Part shown: positions 9,924-18,851 of the stretch, piece after piece
Layout of the letters: each line of letters starts with the position of its first letter
Position numbering within the stretch: the stretch's first letter is position 1
NCBI RefSeq assembly: GCF_014651875.1
Contig: NZ_BMXS01000004.1
Location: 124,001-188,000 of the forward strand
Reading direction: 5' to 3'
Length of the DNA stretch: 64,000 bases
From: Litchfieldella qijiaojingensis
GTDB lineage: Bacteria > Pseudomonadota > Gammaproteobacteria > Pseudomonadales > Halomonadaceae
Notes under the pieces: generated by a model
Seen by the model: the letters and a program-made list of their open reading frames with translations, nothing else
Databases searched by the model: none
Told to the model about the DNA's origin: nothing
Translations under genes and position numbers: made by a program

Positions 9924-10520
9924 TCACGCCCATTCATGCTTGGTCAACGAGATATCAGGTAGGGTATGAATCGTCAGGCTTTTCGAATAAGAGGTGATGG
10001 CCAGCGTCCAGCCGTTAGCCTGCCACAGCCACGCATGGACATCCCCGCGCGGGGCAAGTCGCTCCAGGCGGGTTGCGAATATGCTGGTGGGGGACTCCTC
10101 GTTCAGGCTTGCCAGCTTGTAGAGCGCTTCGTGCAAGGTCCAGGCACGGTAGAAGGCATCGAGAGGAGGGGTGGCGGCAAGGATAGTGCGTTGTACATCG
10201 GGCTCGGGCAGCAGATCGACGAGAGACGCGAGACGCGAGGTATGCCGAGATCGTGCGTGCTCGAGGTCGATTCCGACCGGGGTGGTGGCAAGCCCCGCGA
10301 CGACGCGCCGGTCACGGTGACTCAGGCACGCCTGCCAGGGTGAGGGAAGGGATGGATGCCGTGGTGCGCCGCTTCCTCTGGGCGACCAGCCATCCAGGGG
10401 GCAGTCGAAGCCATGGCGTGCCGCGAGCCGGGAGAGCAATTCTCGCCCCAACCGCGACAGGCAAGCCCCGCTGCTACCAGCGGGGGCTTGTGCCAAGAGC
10501 AGGTCGAGGCGATCTGTCAT
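9924..10520 (-). CDS. 4'-phosphopantetheinyl transferase (Sfp/AcpT type)
   Basis: 198 residues with the two Sfp-superfamily hallmarks: VGIDLEHAR (Asp85, Glu87, metal binding) and WTLHEALYK (residues 127-135, Glu131 and Lys135). It should transfer phosphopantetheine from CoA to the serine of the two acyl carrier proteins encoded at 25319-25844. The ATG at 10520 is chosen because homology begins there and the longer frame overlaps the gene upstream. Five bases separate it from the preceding gene, so they are probably cotranscribed. Confidence 0.88.
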   Translation of the reverse strand: MTDRLDLLLAQAPAGSSGACLSRLGRELLSRLAARHGFDCPLDGWSPRGSGAPRHPSLPSPWQACLSHRDRRVVAGLATTPVGIDLEHARSRHTSRLASLVDLLPEPDVQRTILAATPPLDAFYRAWTLHEALYKLASLNEESPTSIFATRLERLAPRGDVHAWLWQANGWTLAITSYSKSLTIHTLPDISLTKHEWA

Positions 10521-10525
10521 CCCGT

Positions 10526-10969
10526 TCAGCGCAGGGTGACGACATCGCCACGCAGAGCCACACCGGCCATCAAGGCCCCGGCATGACATTCGTATTCGGT
10601 GCGTGACACCATGGGATGGCGTTTGTAGAAGCTTTCGATGTTGATGACGGCATTGCCACCTTCGGACTTGACACGTTCCTGCAAGCCAAGCAGTGCCGAG
10701 AGCATTACCCACCGACAGGCTTCCTCATCGGTTTTGTTGAAGGCGTTGGTCTTCTTGTTGGTAATGTAATTGCCGTGTCGCGCAACGACTTCGCCATGCG
10801 GGCTGTCGGCAAAGAAGAAGCGGATGCTCGGATCGAGTCGTTCCTGGGCCGCGGGCGTGTTCATGGCCTCCTCGATGGAAAGCATGTGTTGGGTATCCCG
10901 GGCTTGGCTCGTCGTGGCCACTAACAGGCTGCCGAAAAGGATGCCGAGTGCAAGAAGTCCCTTGGTCAT
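10526..10969 (-). CDS. small secreted protein ('excinuclease ATPase subunit'-type misnomer)
   Basis: A 147-residue protein with a signal peptide (about 1-23, ending SQA). The conserved C-terminal part is EACRWVMLSALLGLQERVKSEGGNAVINIESFYKRHPMVSRTEYECHAGALMAGVALRGDVV. Homologues are often labelled excinuclease ATPase subunit in databases, but there is no Walker motif and it is exported, so that name is misleading. Its role is unknown; similar genes accompany aryl polyene loci. AAGGGAA precedes the ATG. Confidence 0.7.
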   Translation of the reverse strand: MTKGLLALGILFGSLLVATTSQARDTQHMLSIEEAMNTPAAQERLDPSIRFFFADSPHGEVVARHGNYITNKKTNAFNKTDEEACRWVMLSALLGLQERVKSEGGNAVINIESFYKRHPMVSRTEYECHAGALMAGVALRGDVVTLR

Positions 10970-11024
10970 CTGGTGTTCCCTTCTTCATGGTCAGGTTATG
11001 GAGCTGGTTGTCAGCCCCGTGAAA

Positions 11025-11040
11025 GACGCCTGATGGCGTC
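11025..11040 (-). terminator. weak hairpin just after the last core pigment gene
   Basis: On the minus strand GACGCC-ATCA-GGCGTC is followed by TTT. The 6-bp stem and short T run would make a weak or partial terminator directly after the ketosynthase stop at 11042. It may reduce expression of the three downstream genes. Confidence 0.35.
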
Positions 11041-11041
11041 A

Positions 11042-12301
11042 TCATGGCCAGCGGCGGAAAATCAGCGAAGTGTTGATGCCGCCGAAGGCAAAGTTATTGC
11101 TCATCACGTATTCGCAGTCGATGCGCCTCGCTTCGCCACATAGGTAGTCGAGATCCGCGCAAGCGTCATCGGGCCGCTCGAGGTTGGCAGTGGCATGAAA
11201 CCACCCTTCGCGCATCATCTCGATGGCAACCCAGGCTTCCAGTGCGCCACAGGCTCCTAGCGTATGGCCGGTAAAACTCTTGAAGGCGCTGATCGGCAGC
11301 CTCGAGCCGAATACGGCATGCGTGGCGTGACTTTCGGCGATATCGCCACGATCGGTGGCGGTACCGTGTGCGCTGACGTAGCCGATCTGTTGCGGTCGTA
11401 GCCCGGCGTCGTCGAGTGCCTGGCGAATGGCCTGTTCCATCATAGTGGCGTCGGGCTGGGTGACATGGCGGCCATCGCTGTTGGTGCCGAAGCCAACCAA
11501 TTCGGCGTAGATATTGGCACCGCGCGCCTTGGCGTGTTCGAGCTCTTCGAGAATCAGGGTGCCGGCACCTTCACCGATTACCAGCCCATCGCGCTTGGCA
11601 TCAAAGGGGCGCGGTGAGGTATGGGGAGCATCGTTGCGCGTGCTGGTAGCGAACAGCGTATCGAAGACCGCGGCCTCGGAGGCCGATAGCTCTTCGCATC
11701 CGCCGGCAATCATCGCTGTCTGACGGCCGAAGCGAATCGCTTCGAAAGCGTAGCCAATGCCTTGACTGCCTGACGTGCAGGCGCTCGAGGTAGTATGGAT
11801 GCGTCCACGCACGCCGAGGAAGACGCCGATGTTGACCGGAGCGGTGTGGGCCATCATGCGGATATAGGAATTGGCATTGAGCCCATCGGTCGACTTGTTG
11901 ATCAGCATGTTGCCGAAATCGGCCACTGCATCGGGCTCTCCCGCCGATGCGCCGTAAGCGATACCCATCTGGCCGCTACCCACCAACGGGGAGTCGAGCA
12001 GACCTGCATCCTCCAGTGCCAACTCGCTGGCACGAGTGGCCATCTGTGCACCCCGGCCCATGCTGCGTAGCGTTCGCCGGTTGTAGTGGCTGGGAAGGTT
12101 GAAATCAGTGACCGGAGCGCCAAGGCGAGTATTGAGCCCCTCGTAGACGTCCCAGTCGTCAATGCGTTGGATGCCGCTCTTCAATTGGGTGAGGCGCTTG
12201 CGTATGCTCGGCCAATCATTGCCGATCGGCGAAAAGCCGGCCATGCCCGTAACCACCACACGGCGGCCGAGTCCATCCTTGCGTAGCATGTCGCCTGGCA
12301 T
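11042..12301 (-). CDS. apeR: beta-ketoacyl-ACP synthase, aryl polyene type (ApeR-like)
   Basis: A 419-residue FabF-type ketosynthase with an intact Cys-His-His triad: Cys175 (TTSSACTSGSQG), His312 (SAHGTATDRGD) and His346 (FTGHTLGACGALEA). In the aryl polyene pathway ApeR is the homodimeric ketosynthase, distinct from the ApeO-ApeC pair. The ATG at 12301 overlaps the ketoreductase stop by one base (TGATG) and has GGAGG upstream. It is the last gene of the canonical block; a weak hairpin follows. Confidence 0.9.
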   Translation of the reverse strand: MPGDMLRKDGLGRRVVVTGMAGFSPIGNDWPSIRKRLTQLKSGIQRIDDWDVYEGLNTRLGAPVTDFNLPSHYNRRTLRSMGRGAQMATRASELALEDAGLLDSPLVGSGQMGIAYGASAGEPDAVADFGNMLINKSTDGLNANSYIRMMAHTAPVNIGVFLGVRGRIHTTSSACTSGSQGIGYAFEAIRFGRQTAMIAGGCEELSASEAAVFDTLFATSTRNDAPHTSPRPFDAKRDGLVIGEGAGTLILEELEHAKARGANIYAELVGFGTNSDGRHVTQPDATMMEQAIRQALDDAGLRPQQIGYVSAHGTATDRGDIAESHATHAVFGSRLPISAFKSFTGHTLGACGALEAWVAIEMMREGWFHATANLERPDDACADLDYLCGEARRIDCEYVMSNNFAFGGINTSLIFRRWP

Positions 12302-13026
12302 CAGCACATTCCTCCATTCACGGCGAACACCTGCCGAGTGATGTAGCCGGCATCGTGTGAGCACAGGAAGCCTACCGTGGCGGCGACTTCCTCGCTGGTG
12401 CCGGTGCGGCGCATGGGAATCAACTTGAGCGCTTCCTCGGTGACCAACTCGTCGGTCATGTCGGTCTCGATCAGTCCCGGAGCCACGCAGTTGACCGTGA
12501 TTCGGCGCTTGGCCAGCTCTACCGCCAGCGCTTTCACCGCACCGATCAGGCCGGCCTTGGCGGCGCTGTAATTGACCTGGCCGCGATTGCCCATCAACCC
12601 CGAAACCGAGGACATCACCACGATACGGCCTGGTGCACGGCGGCGAATCATCGGCATGACCAAGGGTTTGACCACGTTGTAGAAACCATCGAGATTGGTG
12701 TGGATGACGCTATCCCAGTCCTCGTCGGAGAGGGCGGGAAAGGCGCCATCGGCGGTGATGCCGGCGTTGCAGACCAGTGCGTAATAGGCGCCATGAATCT
12801 CGATATCGGTTTCGATGGCATGCCGCGCCGCTTCGCGGTCGGCGACATCGAAGCACAGCACACGGGCGCTGCGCCCCAAGGCGCGAATGTCGTCGGCGAC
12901 CGTTTCCGCGGCCTCCTTGCGATGACGGCAATGCAGCACGATATCGAAGCCATCCCGCGCCAGACGCAAGGCAATGGCACGACCGATGCCGCGGCTCGAA
13001 CCGGTGACCAGAATGGTATCGGTCAT
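12301..13026 (-). CDS. apeQ: 3-ketoacyl-ACP reductase, FabG type (ApeQ-like)
   Basis: A 241-residue short-chain dehydrogenase. The cofactor loop is TGSSRGIG (residues 8-15), NAG lies near residue 90, the catalytic Ser is in MSSVSGLMG, and YSAAKAG carries the Tyr/Lys pair. It would reduce the ketoacyl-ACP formed in each polyene extension cycle with NADPH. The ATG overlaps the stop of the dehydratase gene by four bases (ATGA), indicating tight coupling. Confidence 0.93.
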   Translation of the reverse strand: MTDTILVTGSSRGIGRAIALRLARDGFDIVLHCRHRKEAAETVADDIRALGRSARVLCFDVADREAARHAIETDIEIHGAYYALVCNAGITADGAFPALSDEDWDSVIHTNLDGFYNVVKPLVMPMIRRRAPGRIVVMSSVSGLMGNRGQVNYSAAKAGLIGAVKALAVELAKRRITVNCVAPGLIETDMTDELVTEEALKLIPMRRTGTSEEVAATVGFLCSHDAGYITRQVFAVNGGMC

Positions 13027-13517
13027 GGGTTGCTCCCTTGTTGAATGGCCTCCAGCGCCTGTCGCGACTCGGGCTGAAAGACGTTGAGCGTGGCGGTGGC
13101 GAGTTGTTGGCCGTCGTTGTCCAGCAATTGCCCGCGAAAGGCCCCCAGGCCGTTATCGGCGCGGAAATCGAGTTCGACCTCGATGCGTATCGGCTGGTCG
13201 AACGCGAACAGTGGCGTCTGGCATCGATAGCGTCGGGTGCCAAGCAGAAAGCCGATTTTCGGTGTATCTCCCTGGTTCACGGCCTGCACGCCAGCCCAGG
13301 CAGCAACGGCCTGGGCGAGCCATTCGAGTCCCACCCAGCCGGGTATGCCATTGGTGCCGGCGAACAGGTCGTCGCGGCGGGGAGTCACTTCGGCATGTAG
13401 ATGTTCATCTCCCACCTCGAGCAGGGTATCGAGCAGGCACATGCCATGGTGGTGCGGCACGTAGGGGGCAATGTCGCAGGGCAGATCGAGCCTTTTGGGT
13501 GTCGGGGAATCAGTCAT
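13023..13517 (-). CDS. apeP: 3-hydroxyacyl-ACP dehydratase, hotdog fold (ApeP-like)
   Basis: A 164-residue hotdog protein. The N-terminal segment APYVPHHHGMCLLDTLLEV carries the His expected of the catalytic site, and GIPGWVGLEWLAQAVAAWAG is the central helix of FabA/FabZ-like dehydratases. It should pair with the second dehydratase domain fused to the ligase at 23079-24782. The ATG at 13517 overlaps the upstream ketosynthase stop by eight bases; longer open frame upstream is out-of-frame overlap only. Confidence 0.88.
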   Translation of the reverse strand: MTDSPTPKRLDLPCDIAPYVPHHHGMCLLDTLLEVGDEHLHAEVTPRRDDLFAGTNGIPGWVGLEWLAQAVAAWAGVQAVNQGDTPKIGFLLGTRRYRCQTPLFAFDQPIRIEVELDFRADNGLGAFRGQLLDNDGQQLATATLNVFQPESRQALEAIQQGSNP

Positions 13518-14703
13518 GAAAACGCTCCAACAGCAAGGCGATATTGTTGCCACCGAAAGCGAAGGCGTTGCTGAGCGCGCGGCTACAGTCGCGTTTCGCA
13601 GCCGTGGCGTAGGCCAGCGGCGGCAGTTCTGGATCGAGCTGGCCATCGTGAACCTGTGGCGGTAATCGACCGGCGTCGAGGGTCAGCCAGCAGAAGGCCG
13701 CTTCCAACGCCCCGCAGGCGCCCAACGTATGGCCGGTCAAGGGCTTGGTCGAGCTGCACGGCAGTGAGTCGCCGAAGACATGGGCGACGGCCAGGGCTTC
13801 CATGCTGTCATTCTGACGGGTCGCGGTACCGTGCAGGTTGAGATAATCGATGGTTGTGGCTGGTACTCGGGCCATATCCAGTGCTGCCTGAATGGCCGCG
13901 ATGGCGCCCTGGCCGTCGGGGCGGGGAGCGGAGATATGATGGGCATCGCTGGTCTCGCCATAGCCGCTGAGCTGGATACCGCCGGATTCGGCGGTGACCA
14001 GGAACAGTGCCGCGGCTTCGCCCAGGTTGATTCCATCGCGGTTGGCCGAGAATGGCTGGCAGGGGCTGTCGCTGAGTGCCTCGAGTGAGGCGAAACCATT
14101 GACGGTCAGGCCGCAGAGACTGTCGGCGCCACCGGCGATCACCGCATCGCAGGCACCGCTTGCCAGCAAACGCTTGGCACTGGCCAGGGCTCGTGCGCTC
14201 GACGTGCAAGCGGTGGACAGTGTATAGGTCGGCCCCTCGAGGCCGAGCCGCTCGGCGACGAAACACGCGGGGGAACCGATTTCATGGCGCTGATAACGGA
14301 AGTCCGCTGGCCAGTCGCCTTCCCGTTGGCGGATGGCCAAGGCGATTTCGGTCTCACCAATGCCTGAGGTGCTGGTGCCGAGGACTACCCCGATGCGTGC
14401 CTGGGGGTTGCGCTGGCGAAAGGAGTCGATTGTTGGCTTAAGCCGTTCCAGTGCCGCGGCCAGCAACTGGTTGTTTCGGGAGCGGTGCGCCGGTGGCAAG
14501 CTGCTGGCATCGGGCAAGGAGGACGTTATCCGTCCCAGTGGCAGTGGGCGGCCAGGAGTAAAGGCGTCGTCGTACACCAGGCCGCGACGGCCGCTGAACA
14601 GGGCCTCGGAGATTGTCCCCAGGTCGTCGCCCAGGGGGCAGACCAGTGCCGGAGGCAAGAGACGGCAGGGCTGTGCCTGCAAAGGGGTCAATCGGCTGGG
14701 CAT
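13510..14703 (-). CDS. apeO: beta-ketoacyl-ACP synthase of the elongation pair (ApeO-like)
   Basis: A 397-residue ketosynthase with Cys166 (LSTACTSSARA), His291 (NLHGTATRQND) and His325 (LTGHTLGACGALEA). By order in the locus it is ApeO, which acts as a heterodimer with the catalytically dead chain-length factor ApeC, here encoded far upstream at 26601-27272. It extends the aryl starter with malonyl-ACP. The ATG at 14703 overlaps the lipoprotein gene by 16 bases. Confidence 0.9.
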   Translation of the reverse strand: MPSRLTPLQAQPCRLLPPALVCPLGDDLGTISEALFSGRRGLVYDDAFTPGRPLPLGRITSSLPDASSLPPAHRSRNNQLLAAALERLKPTIDSFRQRNPQARIGVVLGTSTSGIGETEIALAIRQREGDWPADFRYQRHEIGSPACFVAERLGLEGPTYTLSTACTSSARALASAKRLLASGACDAVIAGGADSLCGLTVNGFASLEALSDSPCQPFSANRDGINLGEAAALFLVTAESGGIQLSGYGETSDAHHISAPRPDGQGAIAAIQAALDMARVPATTIDYLNLHGTATRQNDSMEALAVAHVFGDSLPCSSTKPLTGHTLGACGALEAAFCWLTLDAGRLPPQVHDGQLDPELPPLAYATAAKRDCSRALSNAFAFGGNNIALLLERFHD

Positions 14704-15257
14704 GTAGCTGCTATCCGGTCGGTGTCGTCGTCAAGTGGTGCGATATACAAGCGATAATCACCCTCGAAATCGTCGATGATACGGCATTTGGCGCTGCCGG
14801 TGATGCGAGCGATGGCTCGGTTCCGGTAGCGGATAGTACGGTCCTCGCGATCTTCCACCAATGACCAGTCGCTGGCAGCGAAGGCTTGTACCAACGCCGG
14901 TGACGGCCACAGGCTCCAGGCCATGCGGCTGGCAAGCCACTCAGCCGAAAACGGTGGATCGAACGCTGTGTTGGCAAGGAAGCGGGCGCCATGGTCGTCA
15001 TGTACCAGGGTCAGCAAGCGTTGGCCTTGTGGGCTTAGCAGGGCCAGGCGCAGCGATCGTTCGTCGTGACGCAAGACGCCGATCAGTTCGTGGCGCTGGT
15101 CCTGATGGTGGAATGTCAGGCGTTGCATCCGCGTGTCCGTTTCGGGCAGTGCCGAGAACTTGGGCGGTGGTGGATTGAGTGGCTGTCCGGCACAGCCGAC
15201 CAGCAATGCCAGAGCGGCGGCCAACCATGCATGGCGCAGAAAAGGATGAGACTTCAC
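14688..15257 (-). CDS. DUF3261 family lipoprotein
   Basis: A 189-residue lipoprotein. The signal sequence ends in the lipobox LLVGC, with Cys22 as the lipidated residue. The mature part has the SADETDTRMQRLTFHHQDQRHELIGVLRHDERSLRLALLSPQGQRLLTL-like beta-rich layout of DUF3261 proteins, which look distantly LolB-like. It occupies the ApeN position between exporter and ketosynthase and probably helps deliver the pigment to the outer membrane together with the LolA-like and MMPL proteins. That role is inferred from context. Confidence 0.82.
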   Translation of the reverse strand: MKSHPFLRHAWLAAALALLVGCAGQPLNPPPPKFSALPETDTRMQRLTFHHQDQRHELIGVLRHDERSLRLALLSPQGQRLLTLVHDDHGARFLANTAFDPPFSAEWLASRMAWSLWPSPALVQAFAASDWSLVEDREDRTIRYRNRAIARITGSAKCRIIDDFEGDYRLYIAPLDDDTDRIAATCPAD

Positions 15258-15262
15258 GGCAA

Positions 15263-16522
15263 TCAGACCTCGCCGATGGCAGAGAAGGAGGTGTCGGTGC
15301 AGGCCACGGCTAGGCTGCTCAGCCGACGACGGCTGGCGGCAACGAAGGGGTTGTTTTCGTCCCAGGCATAGCCGGCAAGCACCGAGCTGATCATCGAGCG
15401 GATACGCGGCGTCTGTTGCTCGTTGAAAATGATGCGTGGCAGACGTCCGTCGTACCAGGCTTCCACGAATTCGCGGAAGGTGGCCACGCCACGTCGCAGC
15501 GGCTGTTCGAACTGGCTATCCCAATCGACCTTTTCGCCGGCGAGTTGACGCTCGACCAAGGGAGCGGCGCGCAGTGCCGAGTCCAATGCGATGGTCACTC
15601 CCGAGGAAAAGACCGGGTCGAGGAATTCGCCGGCATTGCCCAAAAGGGCGAAGCCAGGGCCATGCAATTGCGTGACATCGGCGGAATAGCCTTCCAAACG
15701 GCCGATGTCGCGAATGGCCTCGGCATTGGCCAGCAGCTCGGAGAACCGGGGCTCGGAATGAAGGAAGTGCCACAGGCGCTCGCTGTTGTCGACTCCGGCA
15801 GCTTCGAGCGTTGCCCGGTCGCCGACCACGCCGAGCGAGGCGCGTCCATGTCGGAAGGGAATCAGCCAGTACCAGACGCTCGGATGAGCGGGGTGCAGGC
15901 CGATCAGAATCTTCTCACGGTCATGACGCGGGCAGACGATGCGATCCTCGACATGGGTGAACAGCGCACAGCGCGATTCCAGGGTCGAGGGCCGGGCGAG
16001 GTCGGTGAGCCGCGCCAGGACACGTCCGTAACCACTGGCATCCAGTACGAAGCGAGCCCTGAGCGAGCGTCGCTCGCCGGCCGTGTCGACCAGTGTGAGG
16101 CTAGGCCGGTCGGTATCGGCGACGAAGGCCTCGACGCGGGTCTCGAATTCGACCTCGGCACCGGCCTGGCGTGCCCCTTCGATCAGGCGTTGGTCGAAAT
16201 TGGCGCGCTCGACCTGCCAGGTGGTGCCGGGGCCGGGGCTGAACTTGTCACGGAAATCGATGGCGGTGTCCTGGCCGCGCCAGGTGAAGGCAGCGCCGTT
16301 CTTGGGTTGAAAGTCGCCGGCCCGTGCGGCATCGAGTAGTCCGCAGGCCTCGAGATGCTCCATGCATTGCGGTAGTAGGCTTTCCCCGATGGAAAAGCGC
16401 GGAAAGCGGCTGCGTTCGATGACCCGGACATGCAGGCCGCGCCGGGCAAGCCAGGCGGCCGCAGCAGCCCCGGCAGGGCCTGCACCGATGATGGCGACAT
16501 CGGTAGTGTCATTCGATTCCAT
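15263..16522 (-). CDS. FAD-dependent oxidoreductase, flavin-halogenase-like
   Basis: A 419-residue flavoprotein with GxGxxG at residues 13-18 (IIGAGPAG), IGESLLP at 45-51, and an FVLDASGYG segment near 158-166 for FAD binding. Two features recall flavin-dependent halogenases: a Lys at 74 in FQPKNGAAFTW, where the catalytic Lys of PrnA/CmlS falls, and the WxWxIP motif at 217-222 (WYWLIP). It may halogenate or hydroxylate the aryl head group; simple dehydrogenase activity is also possible. The ATG at 16522 follows the exporter stop by four bases with AGGAGA upstream. Confidence is high in the family, moderate in the chemistry. Confidence 0.8.
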   Translation of the reverse strand: MESNDTTDVAIIGAGPAGAAAAAWLARRGLHVRVIERSRFPRFSIGESLLPQCMEHLEACGLLDAARAGDFQPKNGAAFTWRGQDTAIDFRDKFSPGPGTTWQVERANFDQRLIEGARQAGAEVEFETRVEAFVADTDRPSLTLVDTAGERRSLRARFVLDASGYGRVLARLTDLARPSTLESRCALFTHVEDRIVCPRHDREKILIGLHPAHPSVWYWLIPFRHGRASLGVVGDRATLEAAGVDNSERLWHFLHSEPRFSELLANAEAIRDIGRLEGYSADVTQLHGPGFALLGNAGEFLDPVFSSGVTIALDSALRAAPLVERQLAGEKVDWDSQFEQPLRRGVATFREFVEAWYDGRLPRIIFNEQQTPRIRSMISSVLAGYAWDENNPFVAASRRRLSSLAVACTDTSFSAIGEV

Positions 16523-16526
16523 GCGA

Positions 16527-18851
16527 TCATGTCTCCTGTTGGCCATCACGGCTGTGTTCGTGTTTGGAAATGAGCCGACTGGTATCCGCCCTGGCGAAGG
16601 GCACCAGGGCCCAGGTCGCGGCGAGGCCAATAAGGCAGGTCAGGCCCAGATAGTGCAAAGCCGGCGTGGTGCTGAAGGACAGCAAGCCGAAAGCCAGCAG
16701 GCTCGACGCGCAGGACAGGCTGACCGCCAGCCAGGCTGCCGGGCTATCGGGATGCTCGGTACTGAAGATGCCGGCATCGAGCCCGATGCCCAGCACCAGC
16801 AGCAGTCCCAGCAGATGAAACAGTGTCAGGCCGATGTTCAGGGCACTGAATAGCGCCAGTGTCGCGACCACCGCTCCCATCGGCGGCAGCAGCACGCGCC
16901 AGGCCTGAAGGCGATAGCGCAAGCCGAACAGTATCGCCAACCCCACCGCGGCGACTGCCAACCACATGGCGATCTGGTCGCGCAGCCGTGCCAGATGGTC
17001 GGATAACATCGCCACCCGGTCCTGGTAGTGGACATACGACGGTGCGGCGAGCCGGGTGAGCGCTTGCTGGGCAATCTCATCGGCGTCGCCCAGGGCGACC
17101 AGGGTCGCCAGTTCGGGATTCGCGGCGTCGGATGCGGACACCTCGCCAAGCCATAGCATGCTATCGGCACGTCCTGCTGACATCTTTAGCCATGCTTCGA
17201 GGGTCAGCAGCGGCACCGAACGTAGTGGCTCTCGAGCAGCCTCCAGTAGTGTCGGGGGGAGTCCGGCCCTGTCGATCCATTCGGGCAGGGCACTGGCATA
17301 GACCTGACGCACTCGTTCGAGATTGGTTTGCTGGGTGGCTGGGGAGGGCACCGCCTGGGCGAGATGTCGGTAGTGTGTCAGGTGCCCTTGCGCCTGCAGT
17401 TTCGCCAAGGGAGCTTCCAGGGCTTCCAGTCGTTCCAGAAGCTTGGCTTCATGCTCGGCGGTGACGACCAGGTAGCGGCTGCCGGAGGGGCGTTCCAGCA
17501 AGGACTGTACACGTTGCTGCTCGACGATCAGTGCGGTGGATGAGGGGTTGAGCTGACGTAAGTCGTCGTTGGCTGTCAGACGCGTGACGATCAGCACTCC
17601 CGCGAATATCCCGAGCAAGGCCAGCAGGCTCCAGCGGTATGGCGCTCGGGGCGGCAGGCGCAGCCGATCCAATCGGGTAGCGATGCGTGTCGTTGCGGAG
17701 TGAGGGCGTGGGGAGAACCACGGTAGCCACAGGCGCACGGTCAGCCACGCGCCAACCAATCCCAGCGCGGCGAAAGTGGCCATCTGACGCAGCCCCGGCA
17801 GTGGCGTGGCGAGTTGGGCGAGGTAGGCCACAAGACTGGATACCAGTCCCAGTAGCAACCCGGGCCAGACTCGTTCCAGCGCTCGCTCGGGAGCCAGTAG
17901 GCGAGCGCATTGCAGATGCAGGGCGTAGTCGACCGCGACACCGATCAGACTGGCGCCGAACGCCAGCGTGAGCAGGTTGAGCGTGCCGAACAGCGACCAG
18001 GTGAGTGGCAGCGCAAACAGCACACCACAAGCGACCGGCAGCAATAGGCTGGCCAGAATCGAACCGCGTCGAAACGTCCCCCATAGCAGCAAGCCGATAC
18101 CCAGCAGCGATCCCAGGCCAATGGTGGAAATTTCCCGTTTGGCTTGATCCGCCCCGGCAGCGGCATGGAACACCAGGCCGCTGCGCAACAGTTCGGTCTG
18201 GGGATGAGCATCATGGAAACTCGACAACGCAGCGGTGAGGCGCTGTTGCAGGGTCATGTCGTAGGGGCTGGCGGACAGTTGGCCACTGACGATGAACCAG
18301 TGCTTCTCTCCATCGCTGATGGCAGGCAGGCCATCGACCAATCGGACGGGACTGTCGAAACGCTGTTCCAGCCAGGCATCGAGCAGGCCGAAAGGATCGC
18401 GCCGGGGATCGGCATCGCTGCCGGGGGTGAATAGTCGCGTTAGGCCATGCTGTATCCAGGCTTCTCTATCGGCGCTGGCCAGCGGCTCGGCCAGCAGACG
18501 ATAGCGATACGGTGCCAGAGCGATGTCGGGACGTTGGAACGTGTCGTCGTCGAAGTCGACAACGCTTGCGGAATCTCTCAGGCGGGCCTTGAGGTCAGTA
18601 ACCAGCCTACCTGGGGAGTCACCGCTGACCAGCAGCACGAAGCGATCCTCGAAGGCTTGGGTCAGACGTTGTTCGGCTTGTTCGATGAATGCCGCCTGGT
18701 GGGTTTCGGGGAGTAGTGCGGTGATGCGTGTATCCAGGGGCGTTCCCCGGCTCAGCAAGCCGGCCAGCAGGATGGCGCACCCCATCAGCAACCCGCCCCA
18801 GCCCCAGGCCGCGAGGCGCTCGGAATGGGTAGGGCGTTGCGCATCACTCAC
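16527..18851 (-). CDS. MMPL/RND-type exporter of the aryl polyene locus (ApeM-like)
   Basis: A 774-residue inner-membrane protein in the MMPL branch of the RND superfamily. It has one N-terminal helix, a large periplasmic loop (about 45-240), a block of five to six helices, a second periplasmic loop (about 415-600) and a final helix block. It probably extracts the lipid-linked pigment and hands it to the LolA-like protein encoded next door. The GTG at 18851 overlaps the stop of that gene (GTGA) and is preferred to the upstream frame beginning at 18884. Confidence 0.87.
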   Translation of the reverse strand: MSDAQRPTHSERLAAWGWGGLLMGCAILLAGLLSRGTPLDTRITALLPETHQAAFIEQAEQRLTQAFEDRFVLLVSGDSPGRLVTDLKARLRDSASVVDFDDDTFQRPDIALAPYRYRLLAEPLASADREAWIQHGLTRLFTPGSDADPRRDPFGLLDAWLEQRFDSPVRLVDGLPAISDGEKHWFIVSGQLSASPYDMTLQQRLTAALSSFHDAHPQTELLRSGLVFHAAAGADQAKREISTIGLGSLLGIGLLLWGTFRRGSILASLLLPVACGVLFALPLTWSLFGTLNLLTLAFGASLIGVAVDYALHLQCARLLAPERALERVWPGLLLGLVSSLVAYLAQLATPLPGLRQMATFAALGLVGAWLTVRLWLPWFSPRPHSATTRIATRLDRLRLPPRAPYRWSLLALLGIFAGVLIVTRLTANDDLRQLNPSSTALIVEQQRVQSLLERPSGSRYLVVTAEHEAKLLERLEALEAPLAKLQAQGHLTHYRHLAQAVPSPATQQTNLERVRQVYASALPEWIDRAGLPPTLLEAAREPLRSVPLLTLEAWLKMSAGRADSMLWLGEVSASDAANPELATLVALGDADEIAQQALTRLAAPSYVHYQDRVAMLSDHLARLRDQIAMWLAVAAVGLAILFGLRYRLQAWRVLLPPMGAVVATLALFSALNIGLTLFHLLGLLLVLGIGLDAGIFSTEHPDSPAAWLAVSLSCASSLLAFGLLSFSTTPALHYLGLTCLIGLAATWALVPFARADTSRLISKHEHSRDGQQET

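Noticed and set aside
10526-10969. Function as an excinuclease ATPase subunit
   Set aside because: The protein is small, has a signal peptide and no Walker or ABC motif; the database label appears to be a propagated misnomer.
15416-16339. A 307-codon plus-strand frame opposite the halogenase-like gene
   Set aside because: Antisense shadow of a well-supported flavoprotein with FAD motifs; no motif in the frame itself.
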